From the NCBI GenBank assembly GCA_024236095.1, contig JACKLD010000012.1:441968-505967 (forward strand): a DNA stretch of 64,000 bases. The letters are read 5' to 3'. Of this stretch, positions 17,213 through 25,351 are shown one piece after another; position 1 is the stretch's first letter; each line of letters begins with the position of its first letter. This DNA comes from Pseudomonadaceae bacterium (lineage in GTDB: Bacteria > Pseudomonadota > Alphaproteobacteria > UBA2136 > UBA6156). The notes below the pieces were generated by a model. That model saw only the letters and a list, made by a program, of their open reading frames with translations, did no database searches and was not told the origin of the DNA. The position numbers and the translations under genes were made by a program.

Positions 17213-17749
17213 TCACACCGTCATGATATCCGCTTCTTTCGCCTTCAGCAGCGCATCCACCTTCTCCACGTAGCCCTTCACTACGTCTTCCAGCTTCTCC
17301 ATTTCGCGTTTGGCATCGTCTTCGCCAAGGCCCTCGTCCTTGTCTTTTTTAATCACATCCATGCCGTCGCGGCGGATATTCCGGATCGCCACCCGCGCTT
17401 CTTCAGCCGCACGTCCGGCCACCTTCACCAACTCCTTGCGACGGTCTTCGGTCAGCGGCGGAATGTTCACCCGCACCATGGTGCCGTCCACGCTGGGGTT
17501 CAACCCCAAACCGGAATCACGGATGGCCTTCTCCACCGCCTGCACCAACCCCTTGTCCCACACGTTCACCGTCAGCGTGCGGTCGGCGGCGTTGATGTTC
17601 CCCACCTGCACCATCGGCATCTGACTGCCATAGGCATCCACATGGATGCCTTCCAGCAACGCGGGGCTGGGCCGTCCGGTGCGCAACCCTTGGAATTCAT
17701 GCTTCAGCGCGTTAATCGCCCCGTCCATCCGTTGTGTCAAATCGCTCAT
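17213..17749 (-). CDS. frr: Ribosome recycling factor
   Basis: 178 aa, close to the usual 185. All-helical domain with LRTGRPSPALLEGIHVDAYGS, then VGNINAADRTLTV, SGLGLNPSVDGTMVRVNIPPLTEDRRKELVK, the RRF core. Works with EF-G to split the ribosome after termination. ATG 17749 has the GAAAGG ribosome site; an ATG two codons earlier is too close to it. It starts the operon here, facing the divergent rnr gene; pyrH and tsf, its common upstream partners, are absent. Confidence 0.96.
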   Translation of the reverse strand: MSDLTQRMDGAINALKHEFQGLRTGRPSPALLEGIHVDAYGSQMPMVQVGNINAADRTLTVNVWDKGLVQAVEKAIRDSGLGLNPSVDGTMVRVNIPPLTEDRRKELVKVAGRAAEEARVAIRNIRRDGMDVIKKDKDEGLGEDDAKREMEKLEDVVKGYVEKVDALLKAKEADIMTV

Positions 17750-17832
17750 GGCCATGCCTTTCTGTTGATTGGGCAGGAAAATGGCCCAACGCCACCATGG
17801 CGTCAAGCGGCAAGGTAGGCTATGGTCGGGGC

Positions 17833-20037
17833 ATGAAGTCCCGCCGTGCCCAATCCCGCCCCGCCAGCAAAGGCCACCCGCGCAGCCACGACCCCCGCCG
17901 TGGCAAATCCCCCGCCCACGGCCGCCGCCACGGTGCCACGCACCTGCCCCCCACGTTCGAGGTCGACATCATCGCCATCTCCGACGACGGCGAACCGCTG
18001 GCCGCTCCCGTCGACCGCCGCTACATGGGCGCCGCCGACCGCTGGATTGTCACCGAAGGCCCCGCCCTCGCCAAAGGCGAACGCGCGCTGGCCAAAGTGG
18101 CCGAACGCCACAAACACACCATCCTGCTCACCGCCATCAAGCGCATCCCCAAACAGGAAGACAAAACTTTCGTTGGTCTGGTGGCTGAAGGAGGCCGCGT
18201 GCGCCTGATGCACCGCGACCTCGCCAATGTCGATTTCACCCTCGCCGTCCCCAAGGCCGCCGCCGAGGGCGACTACGTCCGCATCCAACCCTTTCCCCGC
18301 CCGCGCCACGGCCCCACGCCGGTGCAGGTGCTAGAGAACCTCGGCCCCGAGCCCCGTGGACTGGAAAGCCTCGTCGCCATCGAGAACGCCGGTCTGCCCG
18401 TGGCCTTTTCCGACGACGCCCTCGCCGAAGCCGACGCCCTCCCCGCCTATACATGGAACGACACCGACCGCCGCACCGACTGGCGCAAGCTCCCCTTCGT
18501 CACCATCGACGGCGCCGACGCCCGCGACTTCGATGACGCAGTATTTGCAGAACCATTAGACAACGGCCACCACCGCCTTATCGTCGCCATCGCCGATGTC
18601 GCCCACTACATCACCGAAGGCGGGGCGCTGGACCAAGACGCCGAAGAACGCGGCAACTCCACCTACTTCCCCGACCGCGTGGTGCCGATGCTGCCTGAAC
18701 GCCTCAGCAACGACCTCTGCAGCCTCCGTCCCAAGGTAGACAGACCCGTCCTCGGCGTGGAAATGACCATCAATCCGCAGGGCGCACTCACCTCCTACCG
18801 CTTCCACCGCGCCACCATCCACTCACATGCCCGCCTCACCTACACCCAAGTGGAATCCGCCCTCCAAGCCTCCGGCGCCCTGCCCACGCCCGCGCGCGCG
18901 CCAAGCCCGCACGAGGCCGTCATCCCCGCGCAGGCGGGGATCCACGTTACAAACCGCGCCGAAGGCGCACCACCTATCGAACACTCGAATACTCGAACAT
19001 TCAAACATTCAAACATCCAAACACTCGAACATCTCCTCACCGCCTACAAAGTGCTGGAAGCCGCCCGCCGCGCCCGTGGCGCCCTCGACCTCGAAATCCC
19101 CGAAATGGGCCTTACCCTCGCCGACGACGGCACCATCGCAGCGGTGGGAAACCGCGAACGCCTCACCAGCCACAAACTCATCGAGGAATTCATGATTCTC
19201 GCCAACGTCGCCGCCGCCAGCGCGCTGGCCAAACAGAAGGTCCCCGGCTTCTACCGCGTGCATGACAAACCCGACAAAATGAAACTCGGCAACCTCGCCG
19301 CCACCCTCAAACCGATGGGCTTCACCGTGCCACCGCACGACGGCGGCCACAAGGCATGGGCCAAACTGGTGGGCGAAGTCAACCGCCACCCCGCCGCCGC
19401 CACCTTGCTCAAGTTCATCCTGCAAAGCCAAATGCAGGCCAAATACGACCTCGCCAACATCGGCCACTACGGCCTCGCCCTCAACCTTTACAGCCATTTC
19501 ACCAGCCCCATCCGCCGCTATGCCGATCTGGTGGTCCACCGCGCCCTCATCCGCGCCCTCAAACTGCCGGGCAATGGCGCCCTCAAGGCCGAGGCCCACA
19601 CCCTCGCCCATGTCGCCGCCACCATCAACCTCACCGAGCGCCGCAGCCAACAGGCCGAGTGGGAAGCGCGCGACCGCATGATCGCCCGATACTTCGGACA
19701 ATTCGTGGGCGAAACCTTTCCTGCCACCGTCACCAGCGCGCAAACCTTCGGCCTGTTCGTGGTCTTGCCCAACGGCGTAGAGGGCCTGCTCCCCGCCCGC
19801 CTGTTGGGCTATAGCTGGCACTATGCCGCCCGTACCCTCAGCTGGCACCACGGCAAAACCAAGCAAACCCTGCACGCCGGCAGCCGCCTCACCGTCACGT
19901 TGCTGGATGCCGACCGCATCTCCGGCCGCCTCACCTTCACCATGCCCCGCGAGGATGGCACCACCCCGTCATCCAAACCTCCCGCCAACACCCATAAGCC
20001 TCCACGTCATGGAAACCACGCTCGCCGCCGCCGCTGA
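17833..20037 (+). CDS. rnr: Ribonuclease R with an in-frame repeat insertion
   Basis: 734 aa 3'-to-5' exoribonuclease. A basic N-terminus leads to cold-shock-like domains (about 20-150), then the RNB domain. TIDGADARDFDDAVFA at about residues 225-240 carries the catalytic acidic residues; later come GNSTYFPDRVVPMLPERLSNDLCSL and HFTSPIRRYADLVVHRA, then a C-terminal S1 domain (about 625-705). Residues about 355-400 (18899-19032) do not belong to the family: they are a dRS3-like palindrome, a GCGCC palindrome and a short AT-rich tandem repeat, all read in frame. The start is weakly supported; ATG 17833 is taken because the coding pattern begins there. Confidence 0.94.
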   Translation: MKSRRAQSRPASKGHPRSHDPRRGKSPAHGRRHGATHLPPTFEVDIIAISDDGEPLAAPVDRRYMGAADRWIVTEGPALAKGERALAKVAERHKHTILLTAIKRIPKQEDKTFVGLVAEGGRVRLMHRDLANVDFTLAVPKAAAEGDYVRIQPFPRPRHGPTPVQVLENLGPEPRGLESLVAIENAGLPVAFSDDALAEADALPAYTWNDTDRRTDWRKLPFVTIDGADARDFDDAVFAEPLDNGHHRLIVAIADVAHYITEGGALDQDAEERGNSTYFPDRVVPMLPERLSNDLCSLRPKVDRPVLGVEMTINPQGALTSYRFHRATIHSHARLTYTQVESALQASGALPTPARAPSPHEAVIPAQAGIHVTNRAEGAPPIEHSNTRTFKHSNIQTLEHLLTAYKVLEAARRARGALDLEIPEMGLTLADDGTIAAVGNRERLTSHKLIEEFMILANVAAASALAKQKVPGFYRVHDKPDKMKLGNLAATLKPMGFTVPPHDGGHKAWAKLVGEVNRHPAAATLLKFILQSQMQAKYDLANIGHYGLALNLYSHFTSPIRRYADLVVHRALIRALKLPGNGALKAEAHTLAHVAATINLTERRSQQAEWEARDRMIARYFGQFVGETFPATVTSAQTFGLFVVLPNGVEGLLPARLLGYSWHYAARTLSWHHGKTKQTLHAGSRLTVTLLDADRISGRLTFTMPREDGTTPSSKPPANTHKPPRHGNHARRRR
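18920..18976 (+). repeat. Type B palindromic element inside rnr
   Basis: The palindrome TCCCCGCGCAGGCGGGGA (18923-18940) is followed after about 18 bases by GCGCCGAAGGCGC (18957-18969) and CACCTATC. The frame through it is open and gives a VIPAQAGIH-type peptide. The same two-part layout occurs in prmA at 26757. Confidence 0.92.
18978..19032 (+). repeat. AT-rich short tandem repeat inside rnr
   Basis: Degenerate 9- to 10-base units of the form CGAACACTC, GAATACTCGAACATTC, AAACATTCAAACATCC. It is translated in frame as a run of His-Ser-Asn-Thr-like residues and directly follows the type B element. Confidence 0.85.
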
Positions 20038-20713
20038 CCCTTCATGGTGGTGGTTCCTCACCCTCACCGTCTCCGCCCTCGTCCTTGGCGAAACACCGCT
20101 CAAGCGCCCCTTTCGCTGGATGGAAACCTATTACCACGAGCTTTCCCACGGCCTCGCCTGCCTGCTCACCGGCGGCAAGGTGGTGCGCATCCAACTCAAC
20201 CTCGATGGCTCCGGCGTCTGCACCACCCGTGGCGGCAGCCGCATCCTCATCCTGCTGGCGGGCTACACCGGCGCCGCCCTGTGGGGCAGCGCCCTGTACC
20301 TCGCAGGCTGGCACATCGGCGCAGGCGGCAGCCACACATGGCTGCAGGCCGAACTCGCCCTCCTCGCCGTCACCACCATCTTGTGGGTGCGCAACCTCAC
20401 CACCCTGCTCATCATCGCCACCATCGCCGCCGTGTACGGGCTGGCCCTCTACTACGGCCCCGTCGGCTACCTGCCCTACCTCCTCCAGTTTTCCGGCGTG
20501 TATGTGCTGATGAACGCCATCCGCGCCCCGCTCCATCTCATCGACGGCCAACACGTCGGCGACGGCGCCGCGCTGGCCGACATCTTCAAAATCCTGCCGG
20601 AAGGCGTCTGGATTCTCCTCTGGTTCGCCTTCGCCCTTGCCTGCCTCGCCGCCTGCGCCCTTCTCACCCTCCCGGGCCTTGCAGAGTGGCTCTCCCTATC
20701 CCATATCTTTTGA
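20009..20713 (+). CDS. M50B-type membrane metallopeptidase-like protein
   Basis: 234 aa with about six hydrophobic segments. HELSH at residues 43-47 is the zinc-binding HExxH of the M50B-like group, followed by GLACLLTGGKVVRIQLNLDGSGVC, which fits that family. Membrane topology and lack of a PDZ domain set it apart from RseP. Substrate unknown. ATG 20009 overlaps the end of rnr by 29 bases, so the two are probably coupled. Confidence 0.75.
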   Translation: METTLAAAADPSWWWFLTLTVSALVLGETPLKRPFRWMETYYHELSHGLACLLTGGKVVRIQLNLDGSGVCTTRGGSRILILLAGYTGAALWGSALYLAGWHIGAGGSHTWLQAELALLAVTTILWVRNLTTLLIIATIAAVYGLALYYGPVGYLPYLLQFSGVYVLMNAIRAPLHLIDGQHVGDGAALADIFKILPEGVWILLWFAFALACLAACALLTLPGLAEWLSLSHIF

Positions 20714-20738
20714 GTATCCAGTAAAGAAAGCCATATCC

Positions 20739-21734
20739 ATGCCCATGCGCCTGTTCGACCTCTTCAATCAGCAATGGCGCGACATGGCCGCCGCACTGGC
20801 CAACCGGCGCAGTGAGAGCATCGATGCCCTCATGCCGGACATCGAAGACATGACGCCCTACCCCAATTACCTCGGTAGCCGGGGCTCCACCCTTCGCTAC
20901 GAGGCCGATATCACCACCGCCCTCGAGGCCAAAGCCCGCATGGTCTATAACAACCCTATCTACCGCTTCACGTCCCAAGCTTACACTTACGTTGCCCGCA
21001 CCGGCCAACAGCTCACCCCGCAAACCGTTGGCGACGCCTACAAGACATTCGGCGACAAAGCCCCCGGCGTCAAAGGCGCCCTCTTACGCATGGGCCTGTC
21101 CTACCTGCCGCAAGTCCGCAAGGTTTATACGTTCATCAACAAGGGCACCGGCCCCATCAAGGCCATCCATCAACATTACACGGCCGCAACCAACACGCTG
21201 GAACTCCTCACTCACGTAAGAACCATCCAAGCGGCCTACCAGCCACAACATCAAAGGTACGTTGAAGACGCTTACCAGCACCCTGAAACTGCAAAACTCC
21301 TCGACACACTCACCCAAAGCATCAATGCCATCGGCCCTCACAAAAGCGCCGCCCGAACGGCGCAGGAACTGAACGGCCGCCTCAACAATGCCATGGAAGC
21401 ATTGGATACCAACGCAAGCGAGGCCAACAAAGTCCGCACCCTGCACCACATGCAGCTCATCTCCATGGCCGCCATCGGCGCCGCCCATGCCCACAATCAC
21501 CCCGAGAACTTCAATAACATCCTCACCGAAACCCTCGGCATCCTCCAATCCGAACGCGACACGGAAACCTCGCCGCAACCCGCCTCCCGCCGCCATCTCC
21601 AACCGGTAATCGAATACCATGCACCAACCAACCCGACAGATATCCCTCCGGCCCCCGGTTATGGGCAAAGGCCTCCGGCGCCTCCCGGCTTCGACCGTTG
21701 GGATCCCGAAGAGTCCGCAGAAATCTTACACTAA
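20739..21734 (+). CDS. Hypothetical protein (331 aa), mostly helical
   Basis: Not recognised. It has no signal peptide and no clear membrane segment. The sequence is largely helical with conserved-looking blocks such as MRLFDLFNQQWRDMAAALANRR, TPYPNYLGSRGSTLRYEADITT and VKGALLRMGLSYLPQVRK. The C-terminal 50 residues are Pro-rich and probably unstructured (PPAPGYGQRPPAPPGFDRWDP). ATG 20739 is chosen (second ATG at 20745 possible); the ribosome site is weak. It follows the M50B-like gene by 25 bases. Confidence 0.65.
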   Translation: MPMRLFDLFNQQWRDMAAALANRRSESIDALMPDIEDMTPYPNYLGSRGSTLRYEADITTALEAKARMVYNNPIYRFTSQAYTYVARTGQQLTPQTVGDAYKTFGDKAPGVKGALLRMGLSYLPQVRKVYTFINKGTGPIKAIHQHYTAATNTLELLTHVRTIQAAYQPQHQRYVEDAYQHPETAKLLDTLTQSINAIGPHKSAARTAQELNGRLNNAMEALDTNASEANKVRTLHHMQLISMAAIGAAHAHNHPENFNNILTETLGILQSERDTETSPQPASRRHLQPVIEYHAPTNPTDIPPAPGYGQRPPAPPGFDRWDPEESAEILH

Positions 21735-21746
21735 AGCTGTTTAAAG

Positions 21747-21776
21747 ACCAAAAAACAAGGCGGCCAAAGGCCGCCC
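21747..21776 (-). terminator. Rho-independent terminator for the minus-strand gene at 21812
   Basis: On the minus strand the GGCGGCC-TTT-GGCCGCC stem (21759-21765 with 21769-21775) is followed by TTGTTTTTT. It lies between two convergent genes. On the plus strand there is no U-run after the stem. Confidence 0.8.
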
Positions 21777-21811
21777 TACTAACATCTAACATACTAACAT
21801 CTATATATTTT

Positions 21812-22486
21812 TTAATGCACTACCCGCGGCCCTCTTGAAAGCGTTTTAATCGCCTCGTCCATCGCTTCGGCGCTCATCACATCCTGCTTTTTCACACGGG
21901 GCAACTGACGCTGCACCGCCTGCCACAATGCACGGTGGGTGGAAGACACTTTCTCCGAGCCCATCGCCGCTTCCGGCACCAGCACCATCTGAACTTCGGG
22001 CTGGGTGGCAATCAAATCCACCACCTGATGACTCACTTGCACCACCCACACCAAACTCTGCACCGGCAACGCCACCCCCAAATGCGGTTCGGTGTAGCTG
22101 AACAACGGCGCCGCCGCCACACGGTCGACGTTCAACACCTGGCCACCCGCCGCACTGCGGGCAAACACCTCGCCCAACTGGGCACGCACCACCCCTTTCA
22201 TCGCCGCACTCATGTCGGCATGGCGGCCCAGCCCCATGCAGCTCACAAAGCGCGCCTTACCGTCACCGTCCCGATGGTTCTGCAACATCACAAACACCCG
22301 TTGGCCTTCGTGCATGCACCACACCACTACCGCCCCGGCAAGGCCCACATAACCCTTGGGCACCACCTGCACCGGCTGGCCGTATAACAAACTGAATAGC
22401 CCGTTCACCAACGCCTGCCGCCCACGGTAAAACCCGGCCTGCATCCGTGCCAAAACTCCGTTACCGCTGGTTCTTTTGTCTTGCAT
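21812..22486 (-). CDS. Hypothetical protein (224 aa)
   Basis: Not recognised. Alpha/beta pattern with several hydrophobic strands (VGLAGAVVVWCMHEGQRVFVMLQNH, VQSLVWVVQVSHQVVDLI). No signal peptide. The early MQDKRTSGNG is charged. It has an AAGGAC upstream of ATG 22486 and its own terminator, so it is probably a single-gene transcript. Divergent to the uvrD leader. Confidence 0.6.
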   Translation of the reverse strand: MQDKRTSGNGVLARMQAGFYRGRQALVNGLFSLLYGQPVQVVPKGYVGLAGAVVVWCMHEGQRVFVMLQNHRDGDGKARFVSCMGLGRHADMSAAMKGVVRAQLGEVFARSAAGGQVLNVDRVAAAPLFSYTEPHLGVALPVQSLVWVVQVSHQVVDLIATQPEVQMVLVPEAAMGSEKVSSTHRALWQAVQRQLPRVKKQDVMSAEAMDEAIKTLSRGPRVVH

Positions 22487-22571
22487 GTCCTTGACTTTTT
22501 ACGTCACTACCCTTCCATATATAGGCCCCAAAACTGTATCCCGCAACCGCCTGCCAAGCGTTTCAACACTG

Positions 22572-22602
22572 TTGACACCCCACCTACCTTCCATCATGTA
22601 AT
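22572..22602 (+). promoter_or_regulatory. Candidate sigma-70-like promoter upstream of the uvrD leader
   Basis: TTGACA (22572-22577, full match to consensus) with TGTAAT at 22597-22602 (5 of 6) after a 19-base spacer, a little long. The next sequence is AAAAAGAG and an ATG at 22626. Confidence 0.45.
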
Positions 22603-22625
22603 GTATACGAAAAAGAGTTCCTCCC

Positions 22626-22729
22626 ATGCTCACCCGTACCACCTACAAGCCGGATGACGCCCCCACCCCGACGAAGAGCAACACCTCGACCAACCCCGCT
22701 AACCTAAGGCCCTCACAAGGGCCTTTTTC
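22626..22729 (+). ncRNA. Short leader transcript ending in a terminator, ahead of uvrD
   Basis: From the candidate promoter, a transcript of about 120 bases would end at the terminator at 22706-22729. It contains ATG 22626 and a short Thr/Pro-rich frame that runs on without a stop through the terminator into uvrD. Either a leader/attenuator or a small RNA is possible. Confidence 0.3.
22706..22729 (+). terminator. Intrinsic terminator between the candidate promoter and uvrD
   Basis: Stem AGGCCC/GGGCCT (22707-22712 with 22719-22724), 6-base loop, then TTTTTC. It lies 50 bases before the likely uvrD start. Confidence 0.8.
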
Positions 22730-22778
22730 ATCACCAAGCACCTTCCCTTTCCCCGCCGCTTGCCCTACCCTGCGGCCC

Positions 22779-25190
22779 ATGTTCGATATCTTTGCCGCCG
22801 AAGACGCCCCAGCAACCGCTCCGCAACCCGCCGCACACCCGCTGGATGCCCTCCTCGCCGGCCTCAACCCACCCCAAGCCGAAGCGGTGCAAACCACCGA
22901 AGGCCCGTTACTGGTGCTGGCAGGCGCGGGCACCGGCAAAACCAGCGTGCTCACCCGCCGCATTGCCTACCTGCTGCTGTCGCACAGCGCGATGCCCCAC
23001 CAAATCCTCGCCGTCACCTTCACCAACAAGGCCGCCAAAGAGATGGCCGAACGCACCGAAAAACTGGTCGGCGGCCCCGTCTCCGGCATGTGGCTGGGCA
23101 CCTTCCACCGGCTGGGCAACCGCTTTCTCCGCCAACATGCCGAGGCCGCAGGCCTCCGCACCGACTTTGTCATCCTCGATACCGACGACCAACAACGCCT
23201 CATCGCCGAACTCATCAAAGACCTCAATCTGGATAGCCAACAATTCCCCGCCCGCCTTATCGCCAATATCCTCTCCCGCTACAAAGACAACGCGTGGATG
23301 CCCGCCGACCTCCCGCACGACGAAGCCCGCGCCCTCGGCGGCCGCGCGAAAGAGGTCTACCAAGCCTACCAAAACCGCCTGCAAAACCTGAACGCGGTGG
23401 ATTTCGGCGACCTTCTCCTCCTTCCCCTCACCATCCTGCAAGGCAACGCGGGCCTGCGCGAGAACTACCAAACCCGCTTCCGCTACATTCTGGTGGATGA
23501 GTACCAGGACACCAACACCGTCCAATACCAGTGGCTCAAACTGCTGGCGGAAAAGCACAAAAACATCTGCGTTGTGGGCGATGACGACCAGTCCATCTAC
23601 GCATGGCGCGGCGCGCAGGTGGGCAACATCCTCAACTTCGAGCACGACTTTCCCGGCGCCCACACCATCCGGCTGGAACAAAACTACCGCTCCACCGGCC
23701 ACATTCTTGCCGCCGCCAACGCGGTCATTGCCAACAACCGCCAGCGCCACGGCAAAAACCTCTGGACCGACGCCGGCCACGGCACGCCGCTGGAACTTCA
23801 TCCCCTGCTGGATGACCGCGAAGAAGCCCGCTTCGTCGCCGACCAATCCCAACGCCACCTGCGCGAGCGCGGCTTTTACAATGACATCGCCGTGCTGGTG
23901 CGCACCGCCAGCCAAACCCGCGTGCTGGAAGAACAGTTCATGCGTGCGGGCGTGCCTTACACCATGGTCGGCGGCCTGCGCTTTTACGAACGCCGTGAAA
24001 TCAAGGACGCCATCGCCTACCTGCGGCTGGTGGCCAACCCGCGTGATGATTTGGCCTTCCAACGCATCGTCAACGTGCCCAAACGCGGCGTGGGCGATAC
24101 CACCCTCGCCACCATCGCCGCCGCCGCCCGTACCACCGGCGCAGGCATGGCCCACGCCGCCGCCGACCTGATCGAAAAGCAGGAACTCGGCCCCAAAATC
24201 GCCACCCAGCTCAACGTCTTTTTGCAAGCGGTGGAAAACTGGCGCACCCTCCCCCTCGCCCCCCATGACCTGATGGAACGCATTCTGGAAGAATCCGGCT
24301 ACGCCGAAATGCTGCGGCAAGACAAATCCAAGGACGACGGCCAAGACGCCAAAGCCCGGCTGGACAACCTGAAAGAACTCATCCGCGCATTGGGCGATTA
24401 CGCCGACATCCAAAGCTTCCTCGACCACGTCGCCCTCGTCGCCGATGCCGACAACATCGACGACGCCGATACGGTGAAACTGATGACCATCCACGCCGCC
24501 AAGGGGCTGGAATATCCGCTGGTGTTTTTGCCGGGGTTCGAGGAAGGCCTCTTCCCCCACCAACGCAGCCTCAACGATGAAGGCCAAAAAGGGCTGGAAG
24601 AAGAACGCCGTCTCGCCTACGTCGCCCTCACCCGCGCCAAACAACGCTGCGTCATCTCCTACGCCCATGCCCGCCGCATGTGGGGGCAATACCTGCCCGG
24701 TGCCCCATCCCGCTTCCTCACCGAAATCCCCGAGCAGCACCTGCAACGCTTCGGCAGCACCGCCGCTTACTCCAGCTACGGCACCACCACTTACGGCACC
24801 TCCCCCTCGATGCGTCATTCCCGCGAAAGCGGGAATCCAGCTTCTCTGGAACAACGCGTGCGTCATCCATCTTCCTACAAACCCGTCCACGGCTTCATCG
24901 CCCGTAGCCCACAACCAGCTCCCTCCGCCCGCACCACCTCCCAACGCCCACACGAAGCCGTCATCCCCGCGCAGGCGGGGACCCACGTTACAGAGCAGCG
25001 CAGCGTTCCGTCTTCAAACACACCCCCCAACACCTACACCGTCGGCACCCGCGTCCACCACGCCAAATTCGGCCCCGGAGAAATCACATCCATCGACGGC
25101 AAAGGCGAGGCCCAAACCCTCACCATCGCCTTCAAACACGCCGGCACCAAAAAACTCCTCACCGCCCTCGCCAAACTCCAACCAGCCTAA
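22779..25190 (+). CDS. uvrD: UvrD/PcrA-type superfamily 1 DNA helicase with two repeat insertions
   Basis: 803 aa 3'-to-5' helicase of excision and mismatch repair. Motifs: Q-motif region LNPPQAEAVQ, Walker A AGAGTGKT (about 48-55), AVTFTNKAAKEM, WLGTFHRLGNRFLR, Walker B ILVDEYQDTNTVQY, VVGDDDQSIYAWRGA, LEQNYRST, LMTIHAAKGLEYPLVFLPGFEEG, LAYVALTRAKQR. The tail has the conserved VGTRVHHAKFGPGEI segment. Between them, residues about 675-745 are not family-like: two palindromic elements (24817 and 24964) are read in frame in a region that is normally a variable linker. ATG 22779 is used; the frame is open upstream through a terminator. Confidence 0.95.
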   Translation: MFDIFAAEDAPATAPQPAAHPLDALLAGLNPPQAEAVQTTEGPLLVLAGAGTGKTSVLTRRIAYLLLSHSAMPHQILAVTFTNKAAKEMAERTEKLVGGPVSGMWLGTFHRLGNRFLRQHAEAAGLRTDFVILDTDDQQRLIAELIKDLNLDSQQFPARLIANILSRYKDNAWMPADLPHDEARALGGRAKEVYQAYQNRLQNLNAVDFGDLLLLPLTILQGNAGLRENYQTRFRYILVDEYQDTNTVQYQWLKLLAEKHKNICVVGDDDQSIYAWRGAQVGNILNFEHDFPGAHTIRLEQNYRSTGHILAAANAVIANNRQRHGKNLWTDAGHGTPLELHPLLDDREEARFVADQSQRHLRERGFYNDIAVLVRTASQTRVLEEQFMRAGVPYTMVGGLRFYERREIKDAIAYLRLVANPRDDLAFQRIVNVPKRGVGDTTLATIAAAARTTGAGMAHAAADLIEKQELGPKIATQLNVFLQAVENWRTLPLAPHDLMERILEESGYAEMLRQDKSKDDGQDAKARLDNLKELIRALGDYADIQSFLDHVALVADADNIDDADTVKLMTIHAAKGLEYPLVFLPGFEEGLFPHQRSLNDEGQKGLEEERRLAYVALTRAKQRCVISYAHARRMWGQYLPGAPSRFLTEIPEQHLQRFGSTAAYSSYGTTTYGTSPSMRHSRESGNPASLEQRVRHPSSYKPVHGFIARSPQPAPSARTTSQRPHEAVIPAQAGTHVTEQRSVPSSNTPPNTYTVGTRVHHAKFGPGEITSIDGKGEAQTLTIAFKHAGTKKLLTALAKLQPA
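24811..24841 (+). repeat. Type B palindromic element 1 inside uvrD
   Basis: ATTCCCGCGAAAGCGGGAAT (24817-24836) is a perfect 20-base palindrome-with-loop of the ATTCCC-N8-GGGAAT form (dRS3-like), preceded by GCGTC and followed by CCAGC. It is translated as a RHSRESGNP-type peptide. Confidence 0.93.
24958..25008 (+). repeat. Type B palindromic element 2 inside uvrD
   Basis: TCCCCGCGCAGGCGGGGA (24964-24981) followed by CCCACGTTACAGAGCAGCG and CAGCGTTC. The tail is shared with the intergenic copy at 39112 downstream of fumC. Translated as a VIPAQAGTH-type peptide. Confidence 0.93.
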
Positions 25191-25231
25191 AGCTATTTCT
25201 TGCGGCAATTCTCCCACACGGCCCACAGGGC

Positions 25232-25262
25232 CGTCATTCCAGCGCAGGCTGGAACCCAGTGC
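25232..25262 (+). repeat. Type B-like palindrome between uvrD and the EEP gene
   Basis: TTCCAGCGCAGGCTGGAA (25237-25254), preceded by CCGTCA and followed by CCCAGTGCG. It shares the CATTCCAGC / GCTGGAACCCA arms with the longer type A repeats, linking the two groups. Confidence 0.88.
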
Positions 25263-25351
25263 GACAAAGCGCCCAAGCCCACCAAACCCTCTTTCTCGCC
25301 TAACCCTCTCATACTTGCCATCACCCAACTTTCCTGCCATCACATCTCCCC

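Noticed and set aside
18978..19032. CRISPR-like array
   Set aside because: Units are only 9-10 bases, degenerate, without unique spacers of 25 bases or more, and lie inside rnr; no cas genes are present.
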